A DNA stretch of 64,000 nucleotides from assembly GCA_023014335.1 (NCBI GenBank), contig JAECYW010000012.1, positions 1,550,001 to 1,614,000 on the forward strand, read 5' to 3'. This document shows, piece by piece, positions 9,110 to 21,600 of the stretch. The notes under the pieces were generated by a model, which ran no database searches, was not told where the DNA came from, and saw nothing but the letters and a program-made list of their open reading frames with translations. This stretch comes from Galerina marginata (lineage: Eukaryota; Basidiomycota; Agaricomycetes; Agaricales; Galerinaceae). How positions within the stretch are numbered: position 1 is the first letter of the stretch; the number at the start of each line of letters is the position of its first letter. A program made the position numbers and the translations under genes.

Positions 9110-12100
9110 CTAGATAATGAGACTTTCAGGTGGACCAAGATAGGAAGGTTGAAGCCCGCCCGTGTCTTTACCCGAAAATCAGTTGCAGCTGTGGATAATG
9201 TAGACCTCAATGATTCTCACCAATTACTATTTTTTGGACCACCACGGCTGGCTCCATCATGGAGATCTTTGCAAGGCTGTTAACATTAGAACTGGTGTCA
9301 ACAATTTCAAGGTGACTAACCTTCAGAGTATGAGCACCTGGTGTGACCCCGCTGAAACTGATCGGGGTTGAAATAATCGAGTCTGCAACCCAACCATCTA
9401 GCGTCGTCCATCCGTTCGGCAATCCTCCTGGCACTTCTGGTCCAATGGGCACGACTTTTACAGGCGCCTGAGAGTCAATTTGCACGGAATATGCCAACGG
9501 TTGCTGATCTGTGTTTGCATTCAGTGCGGGCGTAAGCAAAACCCAGACAGTGACATTGCCACCCGAGAACGAGTTGAAGTTGTGGAAGTCGTATTCCCTA
9601 AGTTGGCATCAATAAAAGAAGCACATAAATTTAAAATGCCTTACAGTGTCGGCCCAGCACCATGCAGCGAAAGTGGTGTCACCCAGGGGCAAGGGGGTCA
9701 CTGCAGACAGTGTCTTCCCGAGCCCTGGCAGCTCTGTCCAAGAAATACCCTGGACAGTTGTTTTCCGTGTTGCGTGTGCCGCTTCGATCGAAATTACACC
9801 GGTACCTTCAACGAACCCTATGTTCCTGCCGCTTAGCTGAAGAAATGAAAGTGACGCTTAAACTCACCTTTGAATCCCCCTGCCGGGGTATTTTTGACCG
9901 CAACGACCATAACGGGAACAGCGAGCGCGGGTTGTCCCGATGCCGTCGCTGTGAAAGTGACTTGCGCGAAATTGGAGCCAGCACTGAGCTTACTCCAATC
10001 AGCGACGCTCACAAAGACGCGCTGCTCAGGAGTGCTGGGAGAAATAGATCCCTTGGAGGTCGAAAACTTCAGCCAGGTAACATTTCCGGTAACCGTGAAT
10101 GTGAACGGAGCAGGTCCTCCTGCGCCGACGTCAATATAGCGATCGGCGATGGGGGAGAAGTTATCCACAGTCACAGTGGGAGGAGCGCAATTGTATCCTA
10201 GCGCACATTGATTCGGGTTGTCACCAGGCCTGGAATCGGTCATGATGAGAATTAAGAAAATTTGGAGTTGCGCTCACCATGCTCCTAAAGTCCCTTCAGG
10301 TACAATTCTCATAACACCTGCTAGGGCCTGCTTCTTGGTTTGAACACGAGAAATCATGGGCATGCTATCAATGGTCGTTAGTTTAACGGGCACAAATTGC
10401 AAGCGGAAGCGTACCTATTCGTCATAGGTTGCTGCCAGTAGAAGTATCCCAAATCTATTACAACGATGAACATGAAATTTCCGATGGAAGCGAACCTATA
10501 TTTTCTTACGAGTCTGATCCATCATACTTGAGGAAACACATTAGCTTCCGAAATCAAAGCATGTTAGGAAGAAATACGAACTGGTCCCATTTACCTGGAT
10601 AAACGTAAGGTTCAATACGTATTTGTAAAAAAAAAGAACGATACCTACCGTCAAGGATGGTGTGGTATTGTTGTTCAATATCGAAATCTTTTTCAAATAA
10701 TTGCTCCACCGTGTCTGCGAGCTGATTCGCACTCAACTACATAGTCGGCATTTATTTGCATGGTTCACTGCTGAGGAGTATCTGCTGACTTACTCGGGCT
10801 TGCGATGCACGCAAGTTATTCATGCCTGCTGATATGATCTATGGATTAAATATGAGAGAGAACAACGGATACTGGACAAGGTGAAGGGCTGACCATATTA
10901 GCAACGTTTGTGCTGGCGATGACCGGATGATGGACAAGTTGGAAGAACGCAGGCTTGCATTGCGCTGGATAAACTGTTGTAAAGTGATGTGGATGCAGCT
11001 TGAAGAGCCGTCCAACCAGCAAGCACATTGTCTGCTCTAAGGGGAAATGAAGTTCGTCAATACAAAAAGGTGAAGTTAGCTAACTGAAGATTCACTCTCT
11101 GTAGTTTATCAAACTGTAAGTTGTCCCGTTCAATAGCTCTGGCTTCCTTCTTGCGTTGAATTTCGTGAGGTTACCTATTATACTCGTAACCGTGGCCGCG
11201 CGGTCTGGTGTCAGATCAAATTCGCGCGTCGCCCACTGACTGACAAATGATTGAAGGTTGGACGGGTTCCAGCGTGTTGCGTTCCATCCATAACTGAGGA
11301 AGAATTCTGTCTCTCGTTCATATGGCTTGAGGTCCCCAACATTCAGAATCCATAGTCGGTCAGCTTGACGCTGGATAGCGAGTGACATTTGTTGATGGAC
11401 CTGGATTTTGATTCATTATAGGAGGGGTCCATTAATTTCTGAAACCTCGTCTACCTTTTCTATTTGAGTGCTCTAAAGATGCTATGAGTGACTAAAATTA
11501 GGAAAAGACGGCTCATGTCTGACCGTAATCCATTTGTAATCTCTAACATCTCCAACCTAAAAACATCATTAGAAAGACGATAACTCCTCACAGAAATCAA
11601 CAGACATAGTCAAACTACAGGAGAGGCAGCAAATATGGCACCGACGGTTAGCGACTTAAATCGAAGCAATAACAGAAATTCTCACGTGGTAGTACACGCC
11701 AGCACCTCCGGTCCTATTTCTTTCCGATAGGGTTGGGTATCGGCGAACGTTGCCCCAGCTGTAAATAGGATAATCAGAAAGCGGCTCAGTTTAGGTCAGA
11801 AAACTAATGACACGATCAAAATAACTCACTTATCATCGGTCCAAAGAAGAGTAACATAATCCGGTACGCGCATTCCGTCGTCGTAATAGCCTTCCACCTC
11901 TTTGTCTAAAAACCAAACGCCGATGAAATATTACATTGAAAGAGAATGAGAAGAACCTACATAATGCCCAAATTTGGGGATATTGGATACATCCGTCTCA
12001 TTGTAGACTGTCTGCAGAATCTCCGTTTGATTCGCGATGACGCCTTGTAAAAGGCCTATGTTTGTAGTTTCCGAAAGCGGTACTGTGCTAAAATATCAGA

Positions 12101-13550
12101 TGGTGCGTGCTCGAGATATTAAACCAGCCACATACAGTCTCCAAATCCTCTCATTCCGATTGTGTATACCGACTCAAATGGTTTAGCACGTTCAGCGCCA
12201 TCCAACCAGAATTGATTGATGTTCGCAGAATTCGTGGTGTAGTCCCACGGGCCTTTACCAAAAATGTTGAATTCGTTTGGCGTAGAACGCATCATTGGTT
12301 CTTGATGACTAAAGAAGGAGGAGCAATAAACAAGTTATTCATCAAAAGACTTAGTAAGTTACCTCGTTCCCATTACAACACCATAGTAATCGGCGAGAGG
12401 TTGGTTTTGCGGGTCGTCGATTGCGAAAGCACTGCCCCAGATAGCTAGGTAGGTGGCCAAAGGATTCAGAATTACGACATGGTACAGAGACGGGGAACAT
12501 ACCAGGCCACAGATAATTTCCTTTCAGTCTCAAGATTAATTCAAAACTATTCGTGGCCATTAATTATGGATTCAACGGAGGTATATGCGAGTGAGGCCAC
12601 CTACAGCTTCGTATAAAATTTACTGTTAAATGGGCTTCCCGTGAATTGGGCGCCAGTTCCGTTCGTAAACTTCTCTGCTGCCCAATTTTGCAAAGCCGGC
12701 TGTTCGTCATTCAGGAATATGCCCCGGTACTTGACGGATGGTGAACCGTGAGCGCATCCGGAGCCCGTAACGAAGAGGTCTGAGTGAGTTGTAGTTGGAA
12801 CGTCTGCCCACCTGCAACATGATTATTTATAAGTCATACTGAGCGGGCCGTAGACGCTGAAAAGTTAAATAGATCAAACGCACCAGTACCATGGGGATAC
12901 GCCTAATCCACCGGAAAAAGGTTTAAGGTAAGTGACGTGTTAGAAAGAGGATACAAATACAACTATGACAGAATGAAGTAACATGGGAGAATGGTTGACA
13001 AAGAGCTCCAAAGCCGGGTACGAGAAGTAAACAATCTTATGGACTCACCAAACTGCTCCGAATGGTCATATAACGCGAATATGGTACCGCGTTTATCAGC
13101 TCCGATTATCAAGTAGGCAGTCGCCACCCCTGGGAGAGGATTGCTCACGACACGAGTCATGAAAGATTCCCATTTGCCCTCGATAGAAGTCACGTCCAGT
13201 TTTGTCGCGTTCACGATATGATCGATGAGGGAGGACTTTCCAAGAGTGCCTATAATGATTGGAGCAGACGCAGGCGGTTTACTGGCAGAAGGAGTAGACG
13301 GGATGGTATAGTTTGACAAGGGCGGCTTGACAGAAGTCACGCGTTCGATATCAGCTTGAAAATCAGAGGCTGCAATTTGTACACCAGGCCATTCGTCTGG
13401 AGATATGAGGATAGTGGATGGATTTTTGTTGTTAACGACCGCGAAGGTGTGGGCAGAAGACGTGAACGTGACGCAGGTATCCTGCCCTATGGCATGTATG
13501 CCACGTAAGAGGGTAAGAATGCCCAGGATACGGGCAAAAACTCGCGCCAT
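9110..13550 (-). CDS. Secreted GH115 xylan alpha-1,2-glucuronidase
   Basis: The enzyme removes (4-O-methyl)glucuronic acid side chains from xylan outside the cell. The start at 13550 gives a signal peptide (MARVFARILGILTLLRGIHA). Family blocks follow in order over more than a dozen short introns: the DKRGTIFALYDHSEQFG segment, WADVPTTTHSD, KYRGIFLNDEQPAL, LRLKGNYLWP, YYGVVMGTSHQEPMMRS, YVTLLWTDDNWGNVRRYPTL, GGAGVYYH, VGDVRDYKWI, RLWILNVGDLKPYE, and a C-terminal beta-sandwich ending EPAVVVQKIVI then DTGGLQPSYLGPPESLII. The size of about 1,000 residues fits fungal GH115. One extra base near 10957 breaks the frame between SSAM and KPAFFQLVHHPV; everything else joins cleanly. It suggests use of plant hemicellulose. 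Confidence 0.9.
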
Positions 13551-14606
13551 ATTATTTATGCAGTATTGGAACAGACCTTGTAAGAAATCTAGGAAGTAGA
13601 AGACGAAAAGACCCAACGATCGACGAGACGTTTTATATTGCTTCATAGACGTCAAGAAGGGTGAATCGAGTTCCGCAGGGTAAACGTTTATGAAACCCAT
13701 ATCGGAGTAGATCCAGTCGAAGAAGCAACACGAGTCTCCCAATGCCCCAAAAATCCTCGTGACACAGTAGATGGGTGTGGGTGGAACATTCTCGGGACGA
13801 ACCAGCGAGACGGTCCGTGTTCGGAAGGCGCATTGACACCGACACCACCGCGTTTTCTTGTGTACGAACAGCTGAAGTCGCTGCTACCATGTGAGCTCCA
13901 TGAACGCTAGCGCTTCTAGTGAGGACGTTAGATGTTCTACGACCTATTTTCGCCAACCAGGCCGACCTTCAAAAATGGTTTTCCCGTAATGTGAGAGAGA
14001 AATGGTGTTTTGAGACACCTATCAGAAATAAAGAAGGTCCACCCACTTGAATAGCATGGGTGCGTCTTCATTGGGCCTCGACAAATTTACCAAGCAACTG
14101 AAGCCCCACTGCTAATAAACGAACAAAAACTGTAGTGCACTCGCCGCGGCTTACTTTTAAAGACCGTCAAGATATCCAATGTGACATGAGCATTAAAGAT
14201 GTTAGATTCGCACTGAAGTGTGAGTCTGAACATACTTGACGCGATTGAGTCAGCTTGTTATAGTCGGGATTTACGAACTTAGTCACGCTAGGCTGAGCCT
14301 TAACATTGAAGGCCGAGCTTAGACATACTACTGCACTGTGGTATCCTGGTCATCAAACAAAATTGGATTTTCTTGAGATGGTGCTAAATACGCCTGTCTG
14401 AATTTATATTTCTTGGACCGGCTAGGAGGAAATTTGGCTCACTTTAGATCAGTTGTACACTGGGCCTCAAAGCTTTTTTAACGGCAGGTATCGGTATCAA
14501 TTTAGTATCAATGGATCTCCTGAACAGCACAGCTTGTCAGCTAGTAATATAGGTAACACGGGCAGTGGATTCGATACATTACACATGGGGTATGATTGGT
14601 TCCAGC
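13551..14606. other. Spacer: GH115 promoter side and MYND gene 3' flank
   Basis: About 1 kb without a gene I can support. An open frame on the minus strand (13633-13956) lacks recognisable motifs. The part next to 13550 is presumably the GH115 promoter. Confidence 0.4.
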
Positions 14607-15598
14607 TCATTGTTTAGTCATTTCATCCACAGACTCTGAAGCCTCTGAATCAATAATAGCGTCCGTAGGGTGAATGCCAAATGTATTATGACCTTCTGAT
14701 TGACTGGGAGGTTTACACCACTTGCGGTGGTTTGGCCAATCCTAAAGTAGTATATATCAAGCACATGTGGCCTAGTTTGCAATCGAATTGCTCACCGCTT
14801 TCTGGCATGCTTTGTCACAGTATACAGGCTTCTTTTCAGGAGTGCAGGGACCTGCACATATTCTTCGCCTGTCGCGTGGTACTGGATAAGTGCCGCAAAC
14901 GACACACCTGTGCGCTCTAGGAGGTTGGGTTCCTGTCTCTGCTAGAAAGGCTCTGTAGCATTTCCAAGCTGATGTATAGAGCGAAAAAGGAGGTTTCTTG
15001 TCGAGGTGAAGTCCATCGTATAGACGGCAAATCGAGAGATTACAATGTGAGAAGTGACCAAGTTGACAACTCAGGTTGGCTAGGGTAAACGCTTGTTGAA
15101 AATCGAAAAGCTGTGGGTCAACAATCATAGGTCGCTTGAGTAGGTAAAGCGCAGAGCTAGCAGCAATCGCCCTCTTGCCGTCAGGGTATGAACCATCCAC
15201 AACTTTTCTAAAGAGCCTGAATGCGGCTTTGTCGTCGAATGAAGCGTGCACACTACTTGATAGCCTAGGCATATCCATAGGATATTCAGATGAAGAAGAA
15301 TTTGGTAGGATCTGACGTACCTAAGGCCGTATTCCAGCATGTCATCGACGCGATTTCGCGCTGCTCCGGATCTAACGAGTCGTGTTTCGCGAAGTGCCAC
15401 CCGACCATTGCATTCTTCAATTACCCCCCTTTTGTCCTCTTCTCTTGGGAATAAAGTGACTGAACTGGCGGAGAAAAAAATAGGACTTATACATAGTCGC
15501 ATAGTCATCCACGGTGGCAGGCTCAGGGTTCCGAGTTACATTTCTTGGAGAAAATTATGGGCTGGTTCCCCCGTACTATCGGAATCTGAGGATGGCAT
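14607..15598 (-). CDS. MYND-type zinc finger protein, paralog 1
   Basis: This is a member of the large basidiomycete group of proteins with a C-terminal MYND-like zinc finger, usually a protein-interaction module; the role here is unknown. The middle exon reads LSSSVHASFDDKAAFRLFRK and runs to WKCYRAFLAETGTQPPRAHR. The finger is CVVCGTYPVPRDRRRICAG, then KKPVYCDKACQKA and, after an intron, DWPNHRKWCK, ending TKQ at 14607. The 5' end is unclear. An ATG at 15598 opens MPSSDSDSTGEPAHNF. The segment VDDYATMYKSYFF, which resembles the paralog at 17131, lies in another frame and meets a run of seven A (plus strand) near 15474-15480. Either an intron removes it or the frame is broken. Confidence 0.65.
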
Positions 15599-17130
15599 AG
15601 AAGGGAGTAGTTAACCGATGCGATTCAAAAATTGAAGGGGTTTTCTGCAGTATAGCTTGTTGCAAGAGGCGTCAGATTCACTGATCTATGCCTGGACTTC
15701 TTAAGTCCAGGTTCTTGACGTATTGAGCGTTTTTACCAACTCCGACATTCTCTCACTCAAATTTTGGGATTTTTGAAAGTCCGACACAGTCTGCATAGCC
15801 TTCGTCCAAAAATAGCACTTGGACACTTGGACTCGGGGAGTCGGAGCAGTGATGCAGTCGCGTACTCAACGTTGGCGTAAATGTCGAGCTTATATCATGC
15901 CTGGTATGTCAGTGAGTATTCCCTCTGTGGATTAACGACTTTGTTGAAGTAAATAACCAGTGAGGTAAGCCCGTTTTTGACCCGTCCTCTGTCGTATACT
16001 TATATGCAGTCTTCGGCAAGTCTTCGGTGGCCCACGCCACCCAGCGCCTAACGTCCTCGTTCGTCATCGTTCACGGTGATTGCCCAACAACGCTTTTCTG
16101 GCAGTTTATGTTCCTCCTCTTCCTTGATCCTAATATTTAAACATGTCCATTGCCTTTTTTTCGTGATGCAGACTAAGGCAGTGTCCATATCACGACCGCT
16201 TAACCGATATAGCGAAGAGATAACGAGTGGTCCGTTAAATAGGAGCCTTTAGGCTCGCTCTGGCTCTCTCTAACTCTTCTTTCTTTTTGTACAGTTCTAA
16301 ACACAGAGAATTTAAATGAATCCGACAAGTTCCACAGCTGCCTTCTATTCCTCCCAATTTCATTCTTTCTTTGATGTAATCGGACTGTTGTTATACGATT
16401 ATCACAACTTTACAATATAAAATGATGGACGCTCGAATGGGTAGCCCAAGCAAAAGTTATTGGAAGCATATTGGAAGCGTGTCCGCTTTTTTTGCACTCA
16501 AAATATGAATTTTTGGTTCACTGGTTCAGGCTTGAAGTTGAAGGACGAAGAAATAAAGCTTGCTTTGCTCGCAGCAATACTAGTAGTACATAACTTACAC
16601 AAGCATCTGCCTAAGTCCAGGCGTTGCCCGTAGGGCTATAATTGGGAATAGCCCATCAACGTGAATCTTGGCAAGTGCTTTCCCATCAAGGGTTGAACAA
16701 ACTCCGACAAACCTGCTGAGCGCAGACTCCAGAGTCACCAAGCTCATGTCTGGGAGTCGCAACAACATGAAGGGCAGGTGTAGCAAAAGTCTAGGGAATT
16801 GGGGGTGATTTTATTTATATGATGAAGCAGTACTGGTCGTTAAAATGGGGGAAGCACGGACAGATGATTTGCATTGTTGACTCATGGAATCGGCAGAGAA
16901 AGAGTTTTGAGCTAAATCCTTAAAGGCATGATGGTGTTGAACCAGGTGGATAAGGATGTCACTGAGGTTAGTATGGAGCACCATGTATGTTATAAGCCAA
17001 CGGTCTGAGCGCCAGTGACGGTAGATGGACTTACTTAAAATTTTAAATACAGTTCTAAGTACGAGAAAAAGAGGTCGCCTCCAAGTTGGCTTAGTGACTC
17101 ATGATGGCTGAACTCAATCAAGCCTTTAAA
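15599..17130. other. Spacer between MYND paralogs
   Basis: About 1.5 kb with no supported gene. A minus-strand open frame at 16595-16786 (RATPGLRQMLV end) matches no family I recognise. It holds the small hairpin at 15691-15711. Confidence 0.35.
15691..15711. repeat. Hairpin, 9-bp arms, 3-nt loop
   Basis: CCTGGACTT and AAGTCCAGG pair perfectly around a 3-nt loop in the spacer upstream of MYND paralog 1. No role is evident. Confidence 0.35.
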
Positions 17131-18166
17131 TTAAATCGTGACATGGACTTTATAACCTTCTGGAATATCTGGAGGAGAAGGTGGCCCTTCCCCATCACTG
17201 TGTTCCCAAACCTCGCGTTCAGAGTCCGTTGTCCATTCAGAATCACTGCCAACGGTTTCAACTTTGCACCACTGCCGGTGCTTCGGCCAATGCTGACCAG
17301 AGCACAAGGCAATAAGCTAAAAGCTTGCGATAACGAAATGTAAACACCAACCTCTTTCTGGCATTTTCTACTGCAATAAACCGGTTTCTTATCTTTTGGG
17401 CAGTGACCCGAGCATTGCTTCAACCTGGTTCGCCGTGCAAATATCTTATTGCAAGTGGCGCAACTCCGTGAATTTGGTCGTTGTAGCCCAGTTTCGTCGC
17501 GGAACTGTTTGTAGGCAGCCCAGACATGTTTGAACTTACCAAGTACCCCCAGGTTGTGATGGTCATTGAGACGATCGTATGACAAAACCAGATGAAGGGT
17601 ACTTTGAGTAAATGCTCCAAATTCGCAGCTCTTGTCCGCCCAGGTGTATGCTGCCACGGTATCAAATTTCGGCTCATCGATTAACTTGCGTATGAGGCTC
17701 TGGCAAAGTAAGCTCGCTGCAATTGCTTTCTTTTCCAGGGAAAAATCTCCTTGTGCGACTTTTTTAAACAGTGCGAGACCTGTAGCTTCGTCGAATTTGA
17801 GATGGGTACCGGTAACGGCCCTACGATATGTTAGCAAGTTAGGTATCTCAAGCCTTAAGGAGGGCCCAAGTCTGGGTAGATTTACCGTAGGCCAAGTTCC
17901 AAGATATCGTCAACCTTGCCTTGAGATGCACCTTCAGAGACGTCGGTAATATGCCGGGCTATTAGACGTTCACGGCATTCCTGAATGCATTGCCTGTGAA
18001 AGAACGAAGAAGATCCGCTATAGGGAGTTGGAGAAGAAGCATGCTTGAAGCAGAAATGGTATAACTGGACATATTGCTCAAAGGCAAAATCTGGGTCGTC
18101 GCAGTTGTTCTTCCAGAAATCCATGGGTCCTTTCGGAGCACCCCCGGATGTCTTGGCCTTTGGCAT
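17131..18166 (-). CDS. MYND-type zinc finger protein, paralog 2
   Basis: The start at the ATG at 18166 reads MPKAKTSGGAPKGPMDFWKN; an in-frame TTG just upstream is not used. Exon 1 ends KVDDILELGLR, and an intron of about 60 nt joins it to AVTGTHLKFDEATGLALFKK. The finger is CATCNKIFARRTRLKQCSGH, then KKPVYCSRKCQK and, after a further intron, HWPKHRQWCK, followed by an acidic Ser/Glu tail and the end YKVHVTI. All MYND Cys/His positions are present. It shares order, intron positions and several blocks (KAIAAS, KKPVYC) with the gene at 14607, so the two look like an old tandem duplication. The function is unknown. Confidence 0.75.
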
Positions 18167-18612
18167 TGGCAATGAAATCGCTCAAGTTTGTCCAGAACTA
18201 AGAGATTTCAAAATCGTGCAAAAGGGGCCAGCGGTGCACAAACTGAGTGAGGAGATTCAGGAGATCATGGTGGTGATGGCAAGCTTCAGACCCATTTAAT
18301 TAATGATAATCAGCACCTGACATTGTTTGGCAATAAGGCCGGTCTCAAACTCATTGGAATACGGCTTGGCATATGCCTATGGCCACGCCCGGACAGAAAG
18401 ACCTTAGAATGCACTAAACGATAGCTTCAGGCAAGCCCAAGCTGTGGGCACCAGGTTTGAGCCACCACTCCAACGGTAAAGCAACATAATGTAGATTTGA
18501 TAGTCTTGAAATGTTAGATTTATTGATGTGTAAAGAGAGTCATGGGAAAAGATCGTGAGGGTCTAGTATGTAGTACGGTAAATTATCGGACGGGTGCGTC
18601 ACAATATCTTTG
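18167..18612. other. Spacer, nothing recognised
   Basis: About 450 bp between paralog 2's start and the 3' end of the kinase fusion. It presumably includes the MYND promoter. No motif stands out. Confidence 0.35.
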
Positions 18613-21600
18613 CTACTTTGCTGTCGTAGCATCCATGCTATCAGGTTTAAACCTCAGCCGACCGAGCAGAATAGCTTTGGAAGGGCCGTTCGCATTAGAA
18701 ACTTTGCTGGAGTATTCATGCCCTTCCGGGGCGACTTCCTCGTAGACGGGTCCATTATGTACACCTGGGACGGTGGTGTCGGTCGTGAATTTACCCCAAG
18801 GTCGTCCTTTCTTTGCAGCTGAAAAAATATTGAAATGTGCCTGGATACAATGCAAAAGACTGTGAATCGGCTACACGAAGTTAAACGAACGTGAACGCTG
18901 ACTGACCTGGCCGTCTGGATGCTGGTGGTTTACGAACAAGGCATAATTCGGCGCTTGTAACATGCTGATAACTGAGGAGGCTTGCTCAATAATGGCACCT
19001 AGTTCAAGTTGAAAAGCAAACCTAGGAGTAAATCTTCTTTCTGGATGTTGTGTTCCCTTCCATAGTGCTTTAAAATCACGTCCACATTAGCCTGGAACCA
19101 GGACTTCGGCGCATCTAGTTTCTTAAGGTAGTGGTATTCTGCAGATTCGGTATACAAATGAGCGCATTTGTGTCCAGCATGCAGGCGAAATGAATGTCGT
19201 CGGCTAAGGTCATGATCGTGATCAAAATCTCCAAATGGAAATGGCGGAAGAAAAACACAAACGAAATAGGCAAATCGCCACGAGTTCTCAGCGCCAACAA
19301 ACCCGAAAAGGCATCAATTCCCTTCTGCGCCACATTCCTCTTGTCTAGACGGAGCTGCCCCTTGGCAACATTTCCATATCCGGCCATAGTGGGCAAGCTA
19401 CCAGCTAACCCACCTGAGGCTCTGTTTCGCTGAAGGGCATTGAACAGTGTGACAAAACACCCAGACGGTTTCGACAAGTACCCAACATCGCCAAGTTGAA
19501 CATGTGAAGGGCTCCACAGAGGCAGTGTTACTAGAATGAGCGGATGAGTGATATTGACAAGATGGGGGAAGGAAAGGTGGGCATACGTGACGAATTGAAG
19601 TCATGTTCCAGGAGATAGCGATAGCGTCTTTCATTCCGAGCCTCCGCAAAGGCTTCATTTGAAGGAGGGGGCGAATGACATCCTCTGAGAGTGGCAAGGG
19701 AAACATCACAATCCGATTCAGAGGCCGATGTGCCGTAAACTGGCGAGGTCAACGAAGGCTGATGCTGCAGGTAAACCACAGGCTCAGTTATCTTGTTCAT
19801 GCCGTCAAGAAGAGTGTCCTCCATGCGAAGCGCATCCACCTCCTGGGCGGATGGTAGTGCAACGTAATCATCAAAGAATTCAAGAGTACTTTCAGAATAA
19901 GGACTCGCTGTAGGAGCTAAAAGACGATTCTGGGTCACTTTGGATTCAGGGGTGATGGATAAACTTACAAATAGGCAGAGGAGAAAGGCAAGTCGGCGAA
20001 GCTTGTGAACGAGGAGACATCTCGGCTTCGACTGGAATAGAGGGGTCGGAGCCCTCTCCCGCAATTACACGAAGGCGCTGAAGTTTTCCAATTGTTTCTG
20101 AAAACGGAGTCCGTGTCGAAGGATCGCGAGCCCAGGATGTGGCGATCAATTCGTGAAGTAATGGCGAGGTAAAATCCGGAGGGATAAGAGGGCGCTTGTC
20201 TCTCTCTGTGAGATTGTAAGAATATTGATCTCCACTCGACTCGAAGGGCAAGGAATCTAGCTACCTAGAACATTGTGACGAACTTCATCAGTCGTCGTCA
20301 TGAGCCCAAGGTAAATCGCCCATCGTCAAGACTTCGATGCACACTATGGCGAATGCATAGATGTCTGTTGCAGGCGTAAGCGAAGAGGTACCGTCCAGAA
20401 GTTCAGGTGCCTTCCATCGCAGTGTACCAGCTGTACATATGGATGAACAACAAATAGAAAATGTAGGATCGGTAATGAGATATACCCTGCATAGAAGCCC
20501 CAGTTATCCTGCACACCTCCGACTTCATCTCACTTTGTCCAAAGTCAGAGATGACACAGCGGCAATGGTCGTCAACGAGCACATTTGAAGCCTAAAATCA
20601 AAAGGTAAGGATATCGTTGAAAAGTAAGAAAAAAATGCACTTTGAGATCCCCGTGTAGAACATTCATTCGATGCAGATAATTCATCCCCTCAGCTATCTC
20701 TTGCAAGATACGATAGACATCTCCGAGTTTCAAAATCCTAACGAAGGCCTTGCCGTAGCTTCCTCGACTTCGAGAAGATGGCAGGTTTTCGGCAATCGAA
20801 CCTAACCCTTGCAGTTCAAATTCTTCGTGTTGAGAAATACGCCTTAGAAACTCGACGAGGTTGCCGTTTTTCATATACGGACTAACGAAGAACCAGGGAT
20901 GGCTACCGGTAGCACTACTGGCAGCCGTAGAGCTTGAGAACATTTGGGTGGATGAAGGACTTCCACACTTTGATTTCTCGAACAAAGAGATCAGAAGGGG
21001 TAACTTCTGAGAGGACCTTGATTGCCACTGTACGACCTTTCCAGGTGCCTTGGAATACTTCAGAAAAGAAACCCATTCCGATCTTCTGCTTTCTCTCAAC
21101 TTCGTATCTAATAAAGATGCGTAAACCTCTGAATAAGGAAAGTAAGAGAACATTATACGCACTTGGTGATAGTCCAGAATGGAAGGTTAGCAAAATTGCT
21201 ACCAGCGCTCATACGTCTCAGCGCGTCGATCCCGCTTTCCAAAAACTCTTCGTGTAGTGTATCGTTGACTCTTCCGTCTGTAGACTTGGACCTTTTCTCG
21301 AGGGTTCTTTGAAGAGTTTTAATCGCCTCTGGCATCTCTTCCGCTTCGATCCCCAGGAAAGAGAGGAGTTTGGCATCGTTTCCAGATTCTAACGCCGCTT
21401 TGATCGATCTTCTCAAGTCCTCCACATCAGACTTCGCGTCATGAATATTGTGGGCCGATTGAATCTGCTGAAGAACAGGCATGACTTGAGGCCTTGAAAG
21501 CAGGTCGTCCACTGAATGAGACATTATGGTCGGAGATGCTGAGATGCCCAACGAACGGTGGGAGGATGACGATGGAAGCCCGTCCAGATTTGGCACAGAT

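Noticed and set aside
16595..16786. Minus-strand open frame ending RATPGLRQMLV
   Set aside because: Looks somewhat protein-like but matches no family I can name and has no joinable exons nearby.
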